The position numbers and the translations under genes were made by a program. A DNA stretch of 15,873 nucleotides, taken from JAWLGW01 sp964569055. GTDB lineage: Bacteria; Planctomycetota; J058. The notes under the pieces are model-generated. The model was not told the DNA's origin, did no database searches, and saw nothing but the letters and a program-made list of their open reading frames with translations. Positions 1-5,953 of this stretch are shown one piece after another. Within the stretch, counting starts at the first letter, position 1, and each line of letters opens with the position of its first letter. Location of the stretch: assembly GCA_964569055.1 (NCBI GenBank), contig CAZMSZ010000154.1, positions 1 to 15,873 of the forward strand. Reading direction: 5' to 3'.

Positions 1-2
1 GG

Positions 3-65
3 TCACCGGTCGCGCACTTCGGCGGCTATCAGCACGAGGACGCGGCGGTGCAGAAGAAGAAGTAG
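3..65 (+). CDS. C-terminal tail of an unidentified protein (partial, 5' end outside window)
   Basis: The third plus-strand frame is open from the window edge and ends in TAG at 63-65. It gives a 20-residue tail ending HEDAAVQKKK. Nearly every codon ends in G or C, as in the real genes here, and the frame stops just 10 bases before the convergent DUF4937 gene begins its stop codon, which is a sensible gene boundary. The lysine-rich end carries no recognisable motif, so I assign no function. The neighbouring plus-strand frame also stays open but runs antisense into the next gene and is not preferred. Confidence 0.45.
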   Translation, partial: SPVAHFGGYQHEDAAVQKKK

Positions 66-75
66 CGCGAGACGT

Positions 76-717
76 TCAACGCCCCTGGACGGTCCACGCA
101 CGCTCGAGCGGCGCGAGCCCGCCGCGGATCGTCGCGAGGTCCTCCGCGACCCCGGCGCGCTCGCGCAAGCCGGGCAGGCGCTCGCGCGCGTACCGTTCGT
201 GCGTGTCGAGGTCCGGCCACAGCGTCGCGACCACGAACCGGGTCGGCTCGTCGGACGCGACCGCGAACCACCCGCCGAGCATGCCGGCCTCGTGCATGCC
301 CGGCTGCCAGACCTCGGCCTGGGCCTCACGGAAGTGGTCGGTCCGGTCCGCGTGCACCGTGCAGTCGGCGAGACGGAGCACCGCAGCTCGGTCGAGCGCC
401 GCGCGCGGATCCGGCGCGGTGCCCGGCATGTCGAGGAGCGTCTGGAAGCACCGCACGTCGATCGCCGTGTAGCTGGCGCGCTGCCCGTCGGCGATCGCGT
501 CATGAGGACCGCGCATGAACGCGTCGTAGTCCTCGGCCGACCGCCACACGCCCACGATCACCGCGTCGCCGGGACTCCGCCGGTCCCAGCCCCCGAGCTG
601 CGCCACGAACCCGGGCTCCACCGCGAGCGCCGACCAGCGCCGCTGCGCGTCGTCGAAGCTCGAGGCCGCGTCGGCGGGCACGGTGCAGCGGATTCGCTTG
701 AGCAGCGCATTTGCCAT
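76..717 (-). CDS. Tandem DUF4937 (YdbC-like) dimeric alpha-beta barrel protein
   Basis: A 213-residue protein. The ATG at 717 is chosen over upstream in-frame starts because GAGGAGGTG lies about 6 bases before it and the family normally begins with a short strand like MANALLKRIRC. The first half (about 5-92) matches the DUF4937/YdbC pattern: a KRIRCTVP start, a QRRWSAL helix, GFVAQLGGW, a VGVWRSAEDYDAFM segment and a final VRCFQ strand. The second half (about 112-211) repeats the fold with DCTVHADRTDHF, GMLGGWFAV and VVATLWPDLDTHERY. Such ferredoxin-like folds resemble antibiotic-monooxygenase (ABM) domains, but no catalytic role is established for DUF4937. No signal peptide or membrane segment is seen. 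The gene stands alone, convergent with the gene tail to its left and divergent from a gene remnant to its right. Family is fairly sure; function unknown. Confidence 0.8.
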   Translation of the reverse strand: MANALLKRIRCTVPADAASSFDDAQRRWSALAVEPGFVAQLGGWDRRSPGDAVIVGVWRSAEDYDAFMRGPHDAIADGQRASYTAIDVRCFQTLLDMPGTAPDPRAALDRAAVLRLADCTVHADRTDHFREAQAEVWQPGMHEAGMLGGWFAVASDEPTRFVVATLWPDLDTHERYARERLPGLRERAGVAEDLATIRGGLAPLERAWTVQGR

Positions 718-746
718 GGTCGACACCTCCTCGAGCACGACATACC

Positions 747-776
747 AGCGTAGCGTCGCCGGGGCTACGTCTCCAA
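747..776 (-). promoter_or_regulatory. Possible sigma70-type promoter of the DUF4937 gene
   Basis: On the minus strand, TTGGAG (771-776) is followed after 18 bases by TACGCT (747-752), about 30 bases upstream of the ATG at 717. The match is moderate, and it lies within the plus-strand gene remnant. A single weak match in GC-rich DNA is easily fortuitous. Confidence 0.3.
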
Positions 777-987
777 CGAAGCCGACGAGGTAGGCCAGCC
801 GAAGCTCCTGAAGATCGCGACCACGTACCGCGCTCGCCTCGGCGATACCCTCGACCTCGACCTGAAGAAGAACCCGGTGAAGGAGCTCAAGGTCCACGCT
901 CCCGTTCGCGAACGCGCGAACCGGGAGCGCGTCGTGGAGGCCGCCTGCGACGCCGCCACGGCGATTCGTGAGCTCGGATGCGCCTGA
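754..987 (+). pseudogene. 5'-truncated gene remnant, unidentified
   Basis: The frame is open from just after a TAG at 751-753 to TGA at 985-987 (78 codons with stop). Codons are almost all G/C-ending, as in the true genes, so this looks like real coding sequence. There is no ATG, GTG or TTG near its beginning; the first is a GTG at 877 with no convincing ribosome site. The peptide includes ADEVGQPKLLKIATTYRARL, then an acidic/lysine stretch DLDLKKNPVKELK, and ends in a helical AATAIRELGCA. I do not recognise the family. A strong hairpin terminator follows 4 bases after the stop, as expected for the original 3' end of a gene. The 5' part seems to have been replaced by the DUF4937 gene and its upstream region, or lost at an assembly junction. 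Confidence 0.5.
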
Positions 988-990
988 ACG

Positions 991-1028
991 AAGGGAGCCC
1001 CGAGGCTTTCGCCTCGGGGCTCCTCGTT
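991..1028. terminator. Strong bidirectional hairpin terminator
   Basis: A perfect 13-bp stem (994-1006 paired with 1011-1023, core GAGCCCCGAGGC) closes a TTTC tetraloop. Only short pyrimidine-rich tails follow (TCGTTCC on the plus side, CTTCGTTC on the minus side). It sits between the end of the plus-strand remnant (987) and the 3' end of the minus-strand tRNA-His (1036), so it can end transcription from both directions. Confidence 0.8.
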
Positions 1029-1035
1029 CCAGCGA

Positions 1036-1109
1036 TACAGCCGGCGGGATTCGAACCTGCGACCTCCTGATCCACAGTCAGGCGCTCTAACCAGCTGAGC
1101 TACGGCTGC
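1036..1109 (-). tRNA. tRNA-His (anticodon GTG), atypical: no encoded G-1, G1:U72, A73
   Basis: The minus strand folds into a full cloverleaf of 74 bases: acceptor GCAGCCG with CGGCTGT, D-stem GCTC/GAGC, anticodon stem CCTGA/TCAGG with loop CTGTGGA, and T-loop TTCGAAT. The anticodon is GTG (His). CCA is not encoded. Three features are unusual. Position -1 is A, so the G-1 that marks nearly all tRNA-His is not encoded. The first acceptor pair is G1:U72. The discriminator is A73 rather than C73. The T-stem also has one A-C mismatch (GCAGG against CCCGC). Loss of G-1 together with U72 and A73 is established for a subgroup of alphaproteobacteria such as Caulobacter, where HisRS has changed to match. 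Confidence 0.93.
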
Positions 1110-1124
1110 TTGTTGGAGGGCGAA

Positions 1125-1153
1125 ATGCTAGCGCCGGGGGGGGAGGGCGTCAA
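1125..1153 (-). promoter_or_regulatory. Sigma70-type promoter of tRNA-His
   Basis: On the minus strand TTGACG (1148-1153) is followed after exactly 17 bases by TAGCAT (1125-1130). Transcription would start near 1118, about 9 bases before the mature tRNA end at 1109. It lies in the short gap between the thioesterase stop (1175) and the tRNA. The match to TTGACA-N17-TATAAT is good and the position fits a tRNA with a short 5' leader. Confidence 0.65.
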
Positions 1154-1174
1154 CGCCGGCGCCTGGTTCGCTCG

Positions 1175-1609
1175 CTAGCTGGACGTGCGCTCGCGGCGGG
1201 GCATGTACTTGGTCATGCGGCCCTGGGCGAGGAGGCGGCGGTCGTGCTCGGCGACGATGTCGACGGTCACGAAGGCCAGGGTGCGGCCCGTCTTGAGGGC
1301 CTTGGCCTCGGCGAGGACGGCCTCGCCGGGGCGGGCGGCGGCGAGGTAGGTGACGTTGAGGTCGGTGGTCACGCCGGCGCGGCCCTCGGGGTCGGCGGCC
1401 ATGATCGCGAGGGTGCCGGCGTCGTCGACCAGGGTGGCGATCGCGCCGCCGTGGAGGGTGCCGACTGGGTTGAGGACCGGGTCGGCCACGGGGAGGCGGA
1501 CGGTGGCGGCGGCTTCGCCGACGGCGGTCACGGTCGCGCCCGCGAGGGCCCGGTCGAAGCCGAGCTGGCCGAAGCGCTGGAGGCGGGGGTCGTCGGGGGC
1601 GAGGGGCAC
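1175..1609 (-). CDS. PaaI/ACOT13-type hotdog acyl-CoA thioesterase
   Basis: A 144-residue single hotdog domain that would hydrolyse acyl-CoA or aryl-CoA thioesters in the cytoplasm. The family signature NPVGTLHGGAIATLVDD lies at 47-63, with the later strands VTTDLNVTYLAAARPG and GRTLAFVTVDI, and the ending RLLAQGRMTKYM. Aligned by eye with human ACOT13, the active-site Asn (N47), His-Gly (H53-G54) and Asp (D62) are kept; the family Ser after the long helix is Thr here (T81). The chosen start is GTG at 1609, preceded by GGAG 7 bases upstream, which gives the usual family length. The start is only 16 bases from the N gap, so a longer N-terminus in the unsequenced part cannot be excluded. The apparent in-frame continuation into the ion channel across the gap is an artefact. 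Confidence 0.85.
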   Translation of the reverse strand: MPLAPDDPRLQRFGQLGFDRALAGATVTAVGEAAATVRLPVADPVLNPVGTLHGGAIATLVDDAGTLAIMAADPEGRAGVTTDLNVTYLAAARPGEAVLAEAKALKTGRTLAFVTVDIVAEHDRRLLAQGRMTKYMPRRERTSS

Positions 1610-1625
1610 TAGGACGCTCCGGGGG

Positions 1626-1725
1626 NNNNNNNNNNNNNNNNNNNNNNNNNNNNNNNNNNNNNNNNNNNNNNNNNNNNNNNNNNNNNNNNNNNNNNNNNNN
1701 NNNNNNNNNNNNNNNNNNNNNNNNN
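1626..1725. other. Scaffold gap of 100 N
   Basis: Exactly 100 unknown bases, the usual placeholder for a gap of unsized length. It removes the C-terminus of the ion-channel gene to its right and whatever lies between that gene and the thioesterase. True length and even adjacency are unknown. Confidence 0.98.
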
Positions 1726-3229
1726 TCGTCATGAGCTCGGCCAGCACGTCGGACAGGCCCTGGTGGATCGCGGCCAGGGCGAGCTGGTGACCGCCGGCGT
1801 CGCTGGTCAGCACCACCTCCTCGATCCCGGCCGCGCGCAGGTGCGGCTCGTTGTCGTGGTTGAGCAGCTCGGCGCAGGTGTAGATCCGCGGGTTCATGCG
1901 CTCGATCATGAGCGCCGCCAGGACGGTGCGCGCGTCGCGGTCCTGGTCGCTGCGGGGGGCCGTGGTGTCGGCCACGATGATCGCGCGCTTGGCGTGGCGC
2001 ACGCGCACCTGCTCGAGCACCTCGGGGCGCGTGTAGTCGCCGCGCACGAAGTAGACCAGGCCGTTGCCGGCGTGGGCCGCCATGGCGGTCGGCTGCTCCT
2101 CGACGTCGGCCACGACCACCACCGGCGTCCTCTGGTGGCCGCGGGCCTGGGTCACCTCGTCGATGATCAAGGGCACCAGGCGGTTCCAGCCCAGGATCAG
2201 CAGGTGGTCGACCAGTTGGTAGCGGTCCATGTCGTCGATCTCCATGCGCCGCCTGAGGCGGTTCACCATCAGGGCCGTCACCACGCCGGTGAACATGGCG
2301 AACGTCGTCAGCCCGCCGAACATGACCGCCAGGACCACGGCGCGGCCCATGGGGGTGCTCGGCGTGTCGATCATGGGCTCGGTCGCGACCAGGAAGAACA
2401 GCGTCGCCCACACGCTGTTCTCGAGCCGGGCCAGGTCCTCGGGGTCGTCGCCCGCGTCGGGCGGGGGGAGCCGGAGCCGGAGCCGCTCCACCGCGCCGAT
2501 CAGGTGGCGCGGGCGGGGAGGCAGGGCCGCGGCTGAGTCCATGGCCTGCTCGACCGGGAGGCGGGCGCGCACCGCCGCCTCGAGCGCGTCGAGCCGCAGC
2601 GGCAGCTCGACCCTCAGCTCGCTCAGGGCGACCTCGTCGAGCTCGGCCGCCCGCGGCGCGCTGGCCGCCAGGGGCGGGCGCAGGCCGAGCTCGGCCTCCA
2701 GGACGTTGAGCTCGCGGTCGACCGCGACCAGCTCCTGGTGCTGACGCGCGTGGCGCGCCCGGCGCTCGGTCACGTACAGCGTGAACGAGCCCACCGCCAG
2801 CAGGAGGAGCATGATCAGGCCGAGCACCACGTACTCGCCCACCGCCGAGCGGAACAGCGCCGAGACGAAGCGCACCCGGCGCGAGAGGAGCATGGCCGCG
2901 CGGAACACGCGCAACATGCGCAGCACCCGCAGCACGCGCAGGCTCTGGGCCCAGGGGATCACCGCCAGGATGTCGACCCAGTAGGTGGCGAAGTAGCGCG
3001 CCTTGTTGTCGGCGACGTAGTACTTGGTCCCGAGCTCGACCACGAACACGGCCGTGATCCCGAGCTGCACCAGCTCGATCGTCCGCTGCGCGGGGTGGCT
3101 CTCGGGGAGCAGCAGGTGCGCGACCACCAGCCCGACCGACGCCAGGATCAGCACCACCAGCGCGAGGTTGCTCGCGGGGTGGTGCACGAACGCACCCAGG
3201 CGCTCCTTCAGTCGAGCGGCGCGGTCCAA
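1726..3229 (-). CDS. Voltage-sensor-type ion channel with RCK/TrkA-N domain (3' end in gap)
   Basis: 501 residues are visible and the end is lost in the gap. The start is TTG at 3229, with GGAGG 9 bases upstream. Membrane segments: S1 about 20-41, S2 50-66, S3 83-92. S4 has arginine at every third position (R98, R101, R104, R107, R110), a voltage-sensor pattern. S5 is 131-153, pore helix 272-283, S6 297-322. A soluble RCK domain follows from about 341 (DHLLILGWNR, VVVVADVEE, AKRAIIVAD, HDNEPHLRAAGIEEVVL), closest in look to CASTOR/POLLUX channels. The expected filter TVGYG is absent; the sequence there is ATEPMIDTP (282-290). A charged 115-residue insertion (154-268) separates S5 from the pore helix. 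The fold suggests a gated cation channel, but the ion passed cannot be predicted from this filter. Confidence 0.75.
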
Positions 3230-3284
3230 GCGGCGGGGCCTCCGACGGGGGGCGCGGGGCGCGTCGGCGCCACCGCGGGCGCGG

Positions 3285-3313
3285 ATTATAGGGGCGTCTC
3301 GGCCCTAGTCGAA
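3285..3313 (-). promoter_or_regulatory. Promoter of the ion-channel gene with perfect TATAAT
   Basis: On the minus strand TTCGAC (3308-3313) is followed by 17 bases and then a perfect TATAAT (3285-3290), in DNA that is otherwise extremely GC-rich. Transcription would start near 3278, leaving a leader of about 50 bases before the TTG at 3229. The -35 box overlaps the last codons of the truncated toxin. Confidence 0.65.
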
Positions 3314-3490
3314 CGAATCGGAGCGACGGCCGAGGGGTGGAACGAAGCGGTGCGCTTTCGAGACCTCGTCGAGCAGTCCGGCGACAGCTTCCGCGAAGTC
3401 TCCACCCAATCCGGTTCGCTGCGCGTCGTACCAGCGGGCCGCCGCCCGGATCTCCTCGTCCACGCCCGTGGCGAGGCGAAGCGGTTTCAA
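3305..3490 (-). pseudogene. Truncated RelE/ParE-family toxin
   Basis: A 61-residue product starting at TTG 3490, which overlaps the antitoxin stop in a TTGA arrangement, so the two are translationally coupled. The N-terminal half fits the RelE/ParE family well: a first strand (KPLRLATG), then VDEEIRAAARWYDAQRTGLGG and DFAEAVAGLLDEV, the two helices of the fold. The family is normally about 95-100 residues, ending in several beta strands with the basic RNA- or gyrase-contacting residues. Here the protein stops at RSDSFD (TAG 3305-3307) before those strands. Reading the other two frames downstream does not recover them, so this is not a simple frameshift. It is probably an inactive toxin remnant. 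Confidence 0.65.
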
Positions 3491-3717
3491 CGTCCGAACT
3501 CGGCAAGCAGACGCGCGCGCACGTCCTCCCAGGGCTGACCGGGATCCTCGCCGGAGAGCAGTCGGCGCGCACGGCGCTCGATCTCCTCGGCCCAGGCCGC
3601 CTCGACATCGGGCTCGGGCTCGCCGTCGAGGCTCGCCAGGAGATCGGCCGCGAGCGCAGCCCGATCCTTGATGGGAAGCTGGAGCGCCTGCTCACGAAGC
3701 TGATCGGCGGGAATCAT
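3487..3717 (-). CDS. Addiction-module antitoxin (Unstab_antitox / TIGR02574-like)
   Basis: A 76-residue small acidic protein. The ATG at 3717 is preferred over a GTG at 3723 because AGGA lies 7 bases upstream of the ATG. The sequence has the family layout: an N-terminal helix QLREQALQLPIKDRAALAADLLASL, a linker GEPEPDVEAAW, then a charged helix AEEIERRARRLLSG and a final PWEDVRARLLAEF. Members of this family are labile antitoxins encoded just upstream of RelE/ParE toxins, which is the order seen here. The gene overlaps the toxin start by 3 bases. The toxin is truncated, so the antitoxin may be a solitary survivor. The gene is divergent from the beta-oxidation gene, with about 170 bases between them. 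Confidence 0.75.
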   Translation of the reverse strand: MIPADQLREQALQLPIKDRAALAADLLASLDGEPEPDVEAAWAEEIERRARRLLSGEDPGQPWEDVRARLLAEFGR

Positions 3718-3782
3718 GCACACATCCTACTCGGGGCGGCGAGCTCCTACGAGGCATTGGAGCGGCGGCGCACGGACGGGGC

Positions 3783-3799
3783 GGGTCATGTCACGACCC
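3783..3799. promoter_or_regulatory. 17-bp near-palindrome, possible operator
   Basis: GGGTCATGTCACGACCC is a palindrome around a central T with one mismatched pair. It sits in the intergenic region between the divergent antitoxin and beta-oxidation genes, about 90 bases before the latter's ATG. The size and position would suit a dimeric repressor such as a TetR-type regulator. No regulator gene is present, and palindromes of this quality can occur by chance. Confidence 0.3.
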
Positions 3800-3822
3800 T
3801 CGACGCGCGGGGCCGGTCGCGG

Positions 3823-3851
3823 TGGGCGCGCCCGGGGGGCTCCGTTACACT
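3823..3851 (+). promoter_or_regulatory. Weak candidate promoter of the beta-oxidation gene
   Basis: TACACT (3846-3851) is a fair -10 box, about 40 bases upstream of the ATG at 3891. The hexamer 17 bases upstream (TGGGCG, 3823-3828) is a poor -35. The region is the only AT-containing spot in the leader. Confidence 0.25.
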
Positions 3852-3890
3852 CCCGCGCTCGCGCGGCGCGCGGGCTCGAGGAGGAGCGTC

Positions 3891-5915
3891 ATGGCGTACA
3901 CGTTCGGTGGTCGGACCCTCGACAAGGTCGGTGTGATCGGCTCGGGCCAGATCGGGCCGGACATCGCGCTCCACTTCGCCAAGGTGCTCGCCCCCTACGA
4001 GGTCCCGGTCGTGGTGGTCGACGTCAGCCAGGCCGCCCTCGACAGGGGGAAGAGCAAGCTGCACAAGAAGGTCGACAAGGGCGTGGAGACCGGCGCCTTC
4101 AAGCCCGAGCAGGGCGAGCGGATCAAGGCCGGGGTCACGTTCACCAGCTCCTACGCCGAGGTGAAGGGTGCGGGCCTCGTGGTCGAGGCCGCCACCGAGG
4201 ACGTGGCGATCAAGGGCAAGATCTTCCAGCAGCTCGAGCATCTGCTGGCGCGCGACGCGCTCCTGCTGTCCAACTCCTCGCACCTCACCCCCGAGCGGAT
4301 CTTCGAGCCGCTGCAGCGCAAGGACCGCGCGGCCGTCGTCCACTACTTCTTCCCGGCCGAGCGCAACCACGCCCTCGAGGTGATCCCCGGCGCCGACACC
4401 GACCCGGCCGTGACCGAGTTCCTGCTGAGGTTCTACGAGGCGATCGGCAAGGTGCCGGTGCGGATCGGCAGCCGCTACGGCTACGCGATCGACCCGCTGT
4501 TCGAGGGCCTGCTCCAGACCGCGGCGCTCCTGGTCGAGCGCGGCGTCGCCACCACCAAGCAGGTCGACGCGGTCGCGCAGCGCGCGCTCGGCCTGGGGGT
4601 GGGGCCGTTCACCGCCCACAACCTGACCGGCGGCAACCCGATCACCGCCCACGGCCTGGCCGAGCTGCACGAGCAGGTCCACCCCTGGTTCGAGCCGCCC
4701 GCCTCGCTGCTGGAGAAGGTGCAGCAGGGAGAGGACTGGGCCGTCCCCGGGCGCGGCGAGGAGGTCGCGGTCCCGCTCGACGTGGAGGAGCGGGTGAGCG
4801 ACGCGCTGCGCGCCACGTTCTACGGGCTGTGCTGCGAGGTGATCGACGCGGGGATCACCGACGTCGCCGACCTCGAGATGGCCGTCGAGATCGCGCTGGT
4901 GCTCGACCCGCCGTTCGCCGCCATGAACCGGCTCGGCACCCGCAAGACCCTCGAGCTGGTGCGCGCGTTCGCGGCCGAGTTCCCCGGCTTCCCCGTGGCG
5001 CGCTGCCTGGTCGAGCGCGGCGAGAAGGACGAGCCCTGGGAGATCCCCTACGTGCTGCGCGACGACCGCGACGGGGTGGCGGTGCTCACGATCCGCCGCC
5101 CGCGCGTGCTCAACGCGCTCAACGCCGACGTGTTCGCCCAGCTCGCCGCCCACGCCGACGCGATCGCCGCGGACGACGAGGTGGTCGGGGCGGTGATCAC
5201 CGGCTACGGCACCAAGGCCTTCGTCTCGGGGGCCGACGTCGGCTTCCTGAGCGAGATCCAGACCCCCGCCCAGGGGCGCGACACCTGCCTCGCCTCGCAG
5301 GCGCCGCTGTCGCGGATCGAGGCCCTGGAGAAGCCGGTGGTGGCCGCGCTCAACGGCCTGGCGTTCGGCGGCGGCAACGAGCTCGCCATGGCCTGCCACG
5401 CCCGCCTCGCCGCGCGCGGGCTGAAGGTGCTCGCCGGCCAGCCCGAGCCCAACCTCGGGATCATTCCCGGGGCGGGCGGCACCCAGCGCCTGCCGCGCCT
5501 GGTCGGGTTCGAGCACGCCAGCCGGATCCTGCGCACCGGCCGGCCGATCTCGGGGAGCGAGGCGGTCGCGATCGGGCTGGTGCGCGAGGAGGTGGACGGC
5601 GACGTGGTGGCGGCGGCGGTCGCGCTGGTGCAGCGCGCCGCCAAGGGCGAGGTGACGCTCGCGCGCTGCCCCCAGGACCCCCTCCCCGACGTGCCCGGCG
5701 AGCTGCCCGAGATCGACCTCGGTCACCTCAGCCGCGCGGTGGACGGGCTCCTGTGCCGCGCGATCCTGGAGGGAGCGCGCCTCCCCCTCGGCGAGGGGCT
5801 GCGGCGCGAGGCGGAGCTGTTCGGCGAGGGGGTCGAGCTGGAGGACTTCCGGATCGGGCTCGACAACTTCCTGCTCAAGGGGCCGCGCAGCAAGGCGGAG
5901 TTCAAGCACAGGTAG
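3891..5915 (+). CDS. Bifunctional 3-hydroxyacyl-CoA dehydrogenase / enoyl-CoA hydratase
   Basis: A 674-residue protein; the ATG at 3891 has GAGGAGGAG just upstream. Residues 1-200 are an NAD-binding dehydrogenase domain with GSGQIG (17-22), VVEAATED, SNSS (127-130), and the His/Glu pair in HYFFPAERNHALEVIPG (H151, E163). Two HAD C-terminal-like helical regions follow (about 195-265 and 300-375). From about 385 is a crotonase domain: FVSGADV (oxyanion hole, A448), GGGNELAM (E497), GQPEPNLG (E519) and IIPGAGGTQRLPRLVG. Both hydratase glutamates are present. It would hydrate 2-enoyl-CoA and oxidise 3-hydroxyacyl-CoA, two steps of beta-oxidation. The domain order is the reverse of FadB/FadJ and is like the fused hydratase/dehydrogenases of some archaea and deltaproteobacteria. 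The usual dehydrogenase Asn (PGFxxNR) is replaced by Asp201 (GYAIDP). It is a single-gene unit, convergent with the cyclase. Confidence 0.88.
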   Translation: MAYTFGGRTLDKVGVIGSGQIGPDIALHFAKVLAPYEVPVVVVDVSQAALDRGKSKLHKKVDKGVETGAFKPEQGERIKAGVTFTSSYAEVKGAGLVVEAATEDVAIKGKIFQQLEHLLARDALLLSNSSHLTPERIFEPLQRKDRAAVVHYFFPAERNHALEVIPGADTDPAVTEFLLRFYEAIGKVPVRIGSRYGYAIDPLFEGLLQTAALLVERGVATTKQVDAVAQRALGLGVGPFTAHNLTGGNPITAHGLAELHEQVHPWFEPPASLLEKVQQGEDWAVPGRGEEVAVPLDVEERVSDALRATFYGLCCEVIDAGITDVADLEMAVEIALVLDPPFAAMNRLGTRKTLELVRAFAAEFPGFPVARCLVERGEKDEPWEIPYVLRDDRDGVAVLTIRRPRVLNALNADVFAQLAAHADAIAADDEVVGAVITGYGTKAFVSGADVGFLSEIQTPAQGRDTCLASQAPLSRIEALEKPVVAALNGLAFGGGNELAMACHARLAARGLKVLAGQPEPNLGIIPGAGGTQRLPRLVGFEHASRILRTGRPISGSEAVAIGLVREEVDGDVVAAAVALVQRAAKGEVTLARCPQDPLPDVPGELPEIDLGHLSRAVDGLLCRAILEGARLPLGEGLRREAELFGEGVELEDFRIGLDNFLLKGPRSKAEFKHR

Positions 5916-5934
5916 CGGGCGCGCCGCCGCCCGC
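5915..5934. terminator. GC-rich hairpin between convergent genes
   Basis: GCGGGCG (5915-5921) pairs with CGCCCGC (5928-5934) around a 6-base loop, starting at the last base of the TAG. Only 38 bases separate the convergent beta-oxidation and cyclase genes, and the rest is also GC-rich and able to fold. No T-tract follows, so efficiency as an intrinsic terminator is uncertain. Confidence 0.4.
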
Positions 5935-5953
5935 CGCCAGGGCGGGGCGGCAC

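Noticed and set aside
718..897. 60-residue N-terminal extension of the DUF4937 protein
   Set aside because: The ATG at 717 has a near-ideal ribosome site, and the extension is antisense to a coding remnant; DUF4937 proteins start where MANALLKRIRC begins.
1128..3695. 855-residue minus-strand frame spanning the N gap
   Set aside because: Another frame across the gap, dominated by Arg, Pro, Ala and Gly; the channel and thioesterase frames carry all the recognisable sequence.
3724..3755. Promoter of the antitoxin using TAGGAT as -10
   Set aside because: TAGGAT overlaps the AGGA ribosome site, and no -35 is found 16-18 bases upstream.
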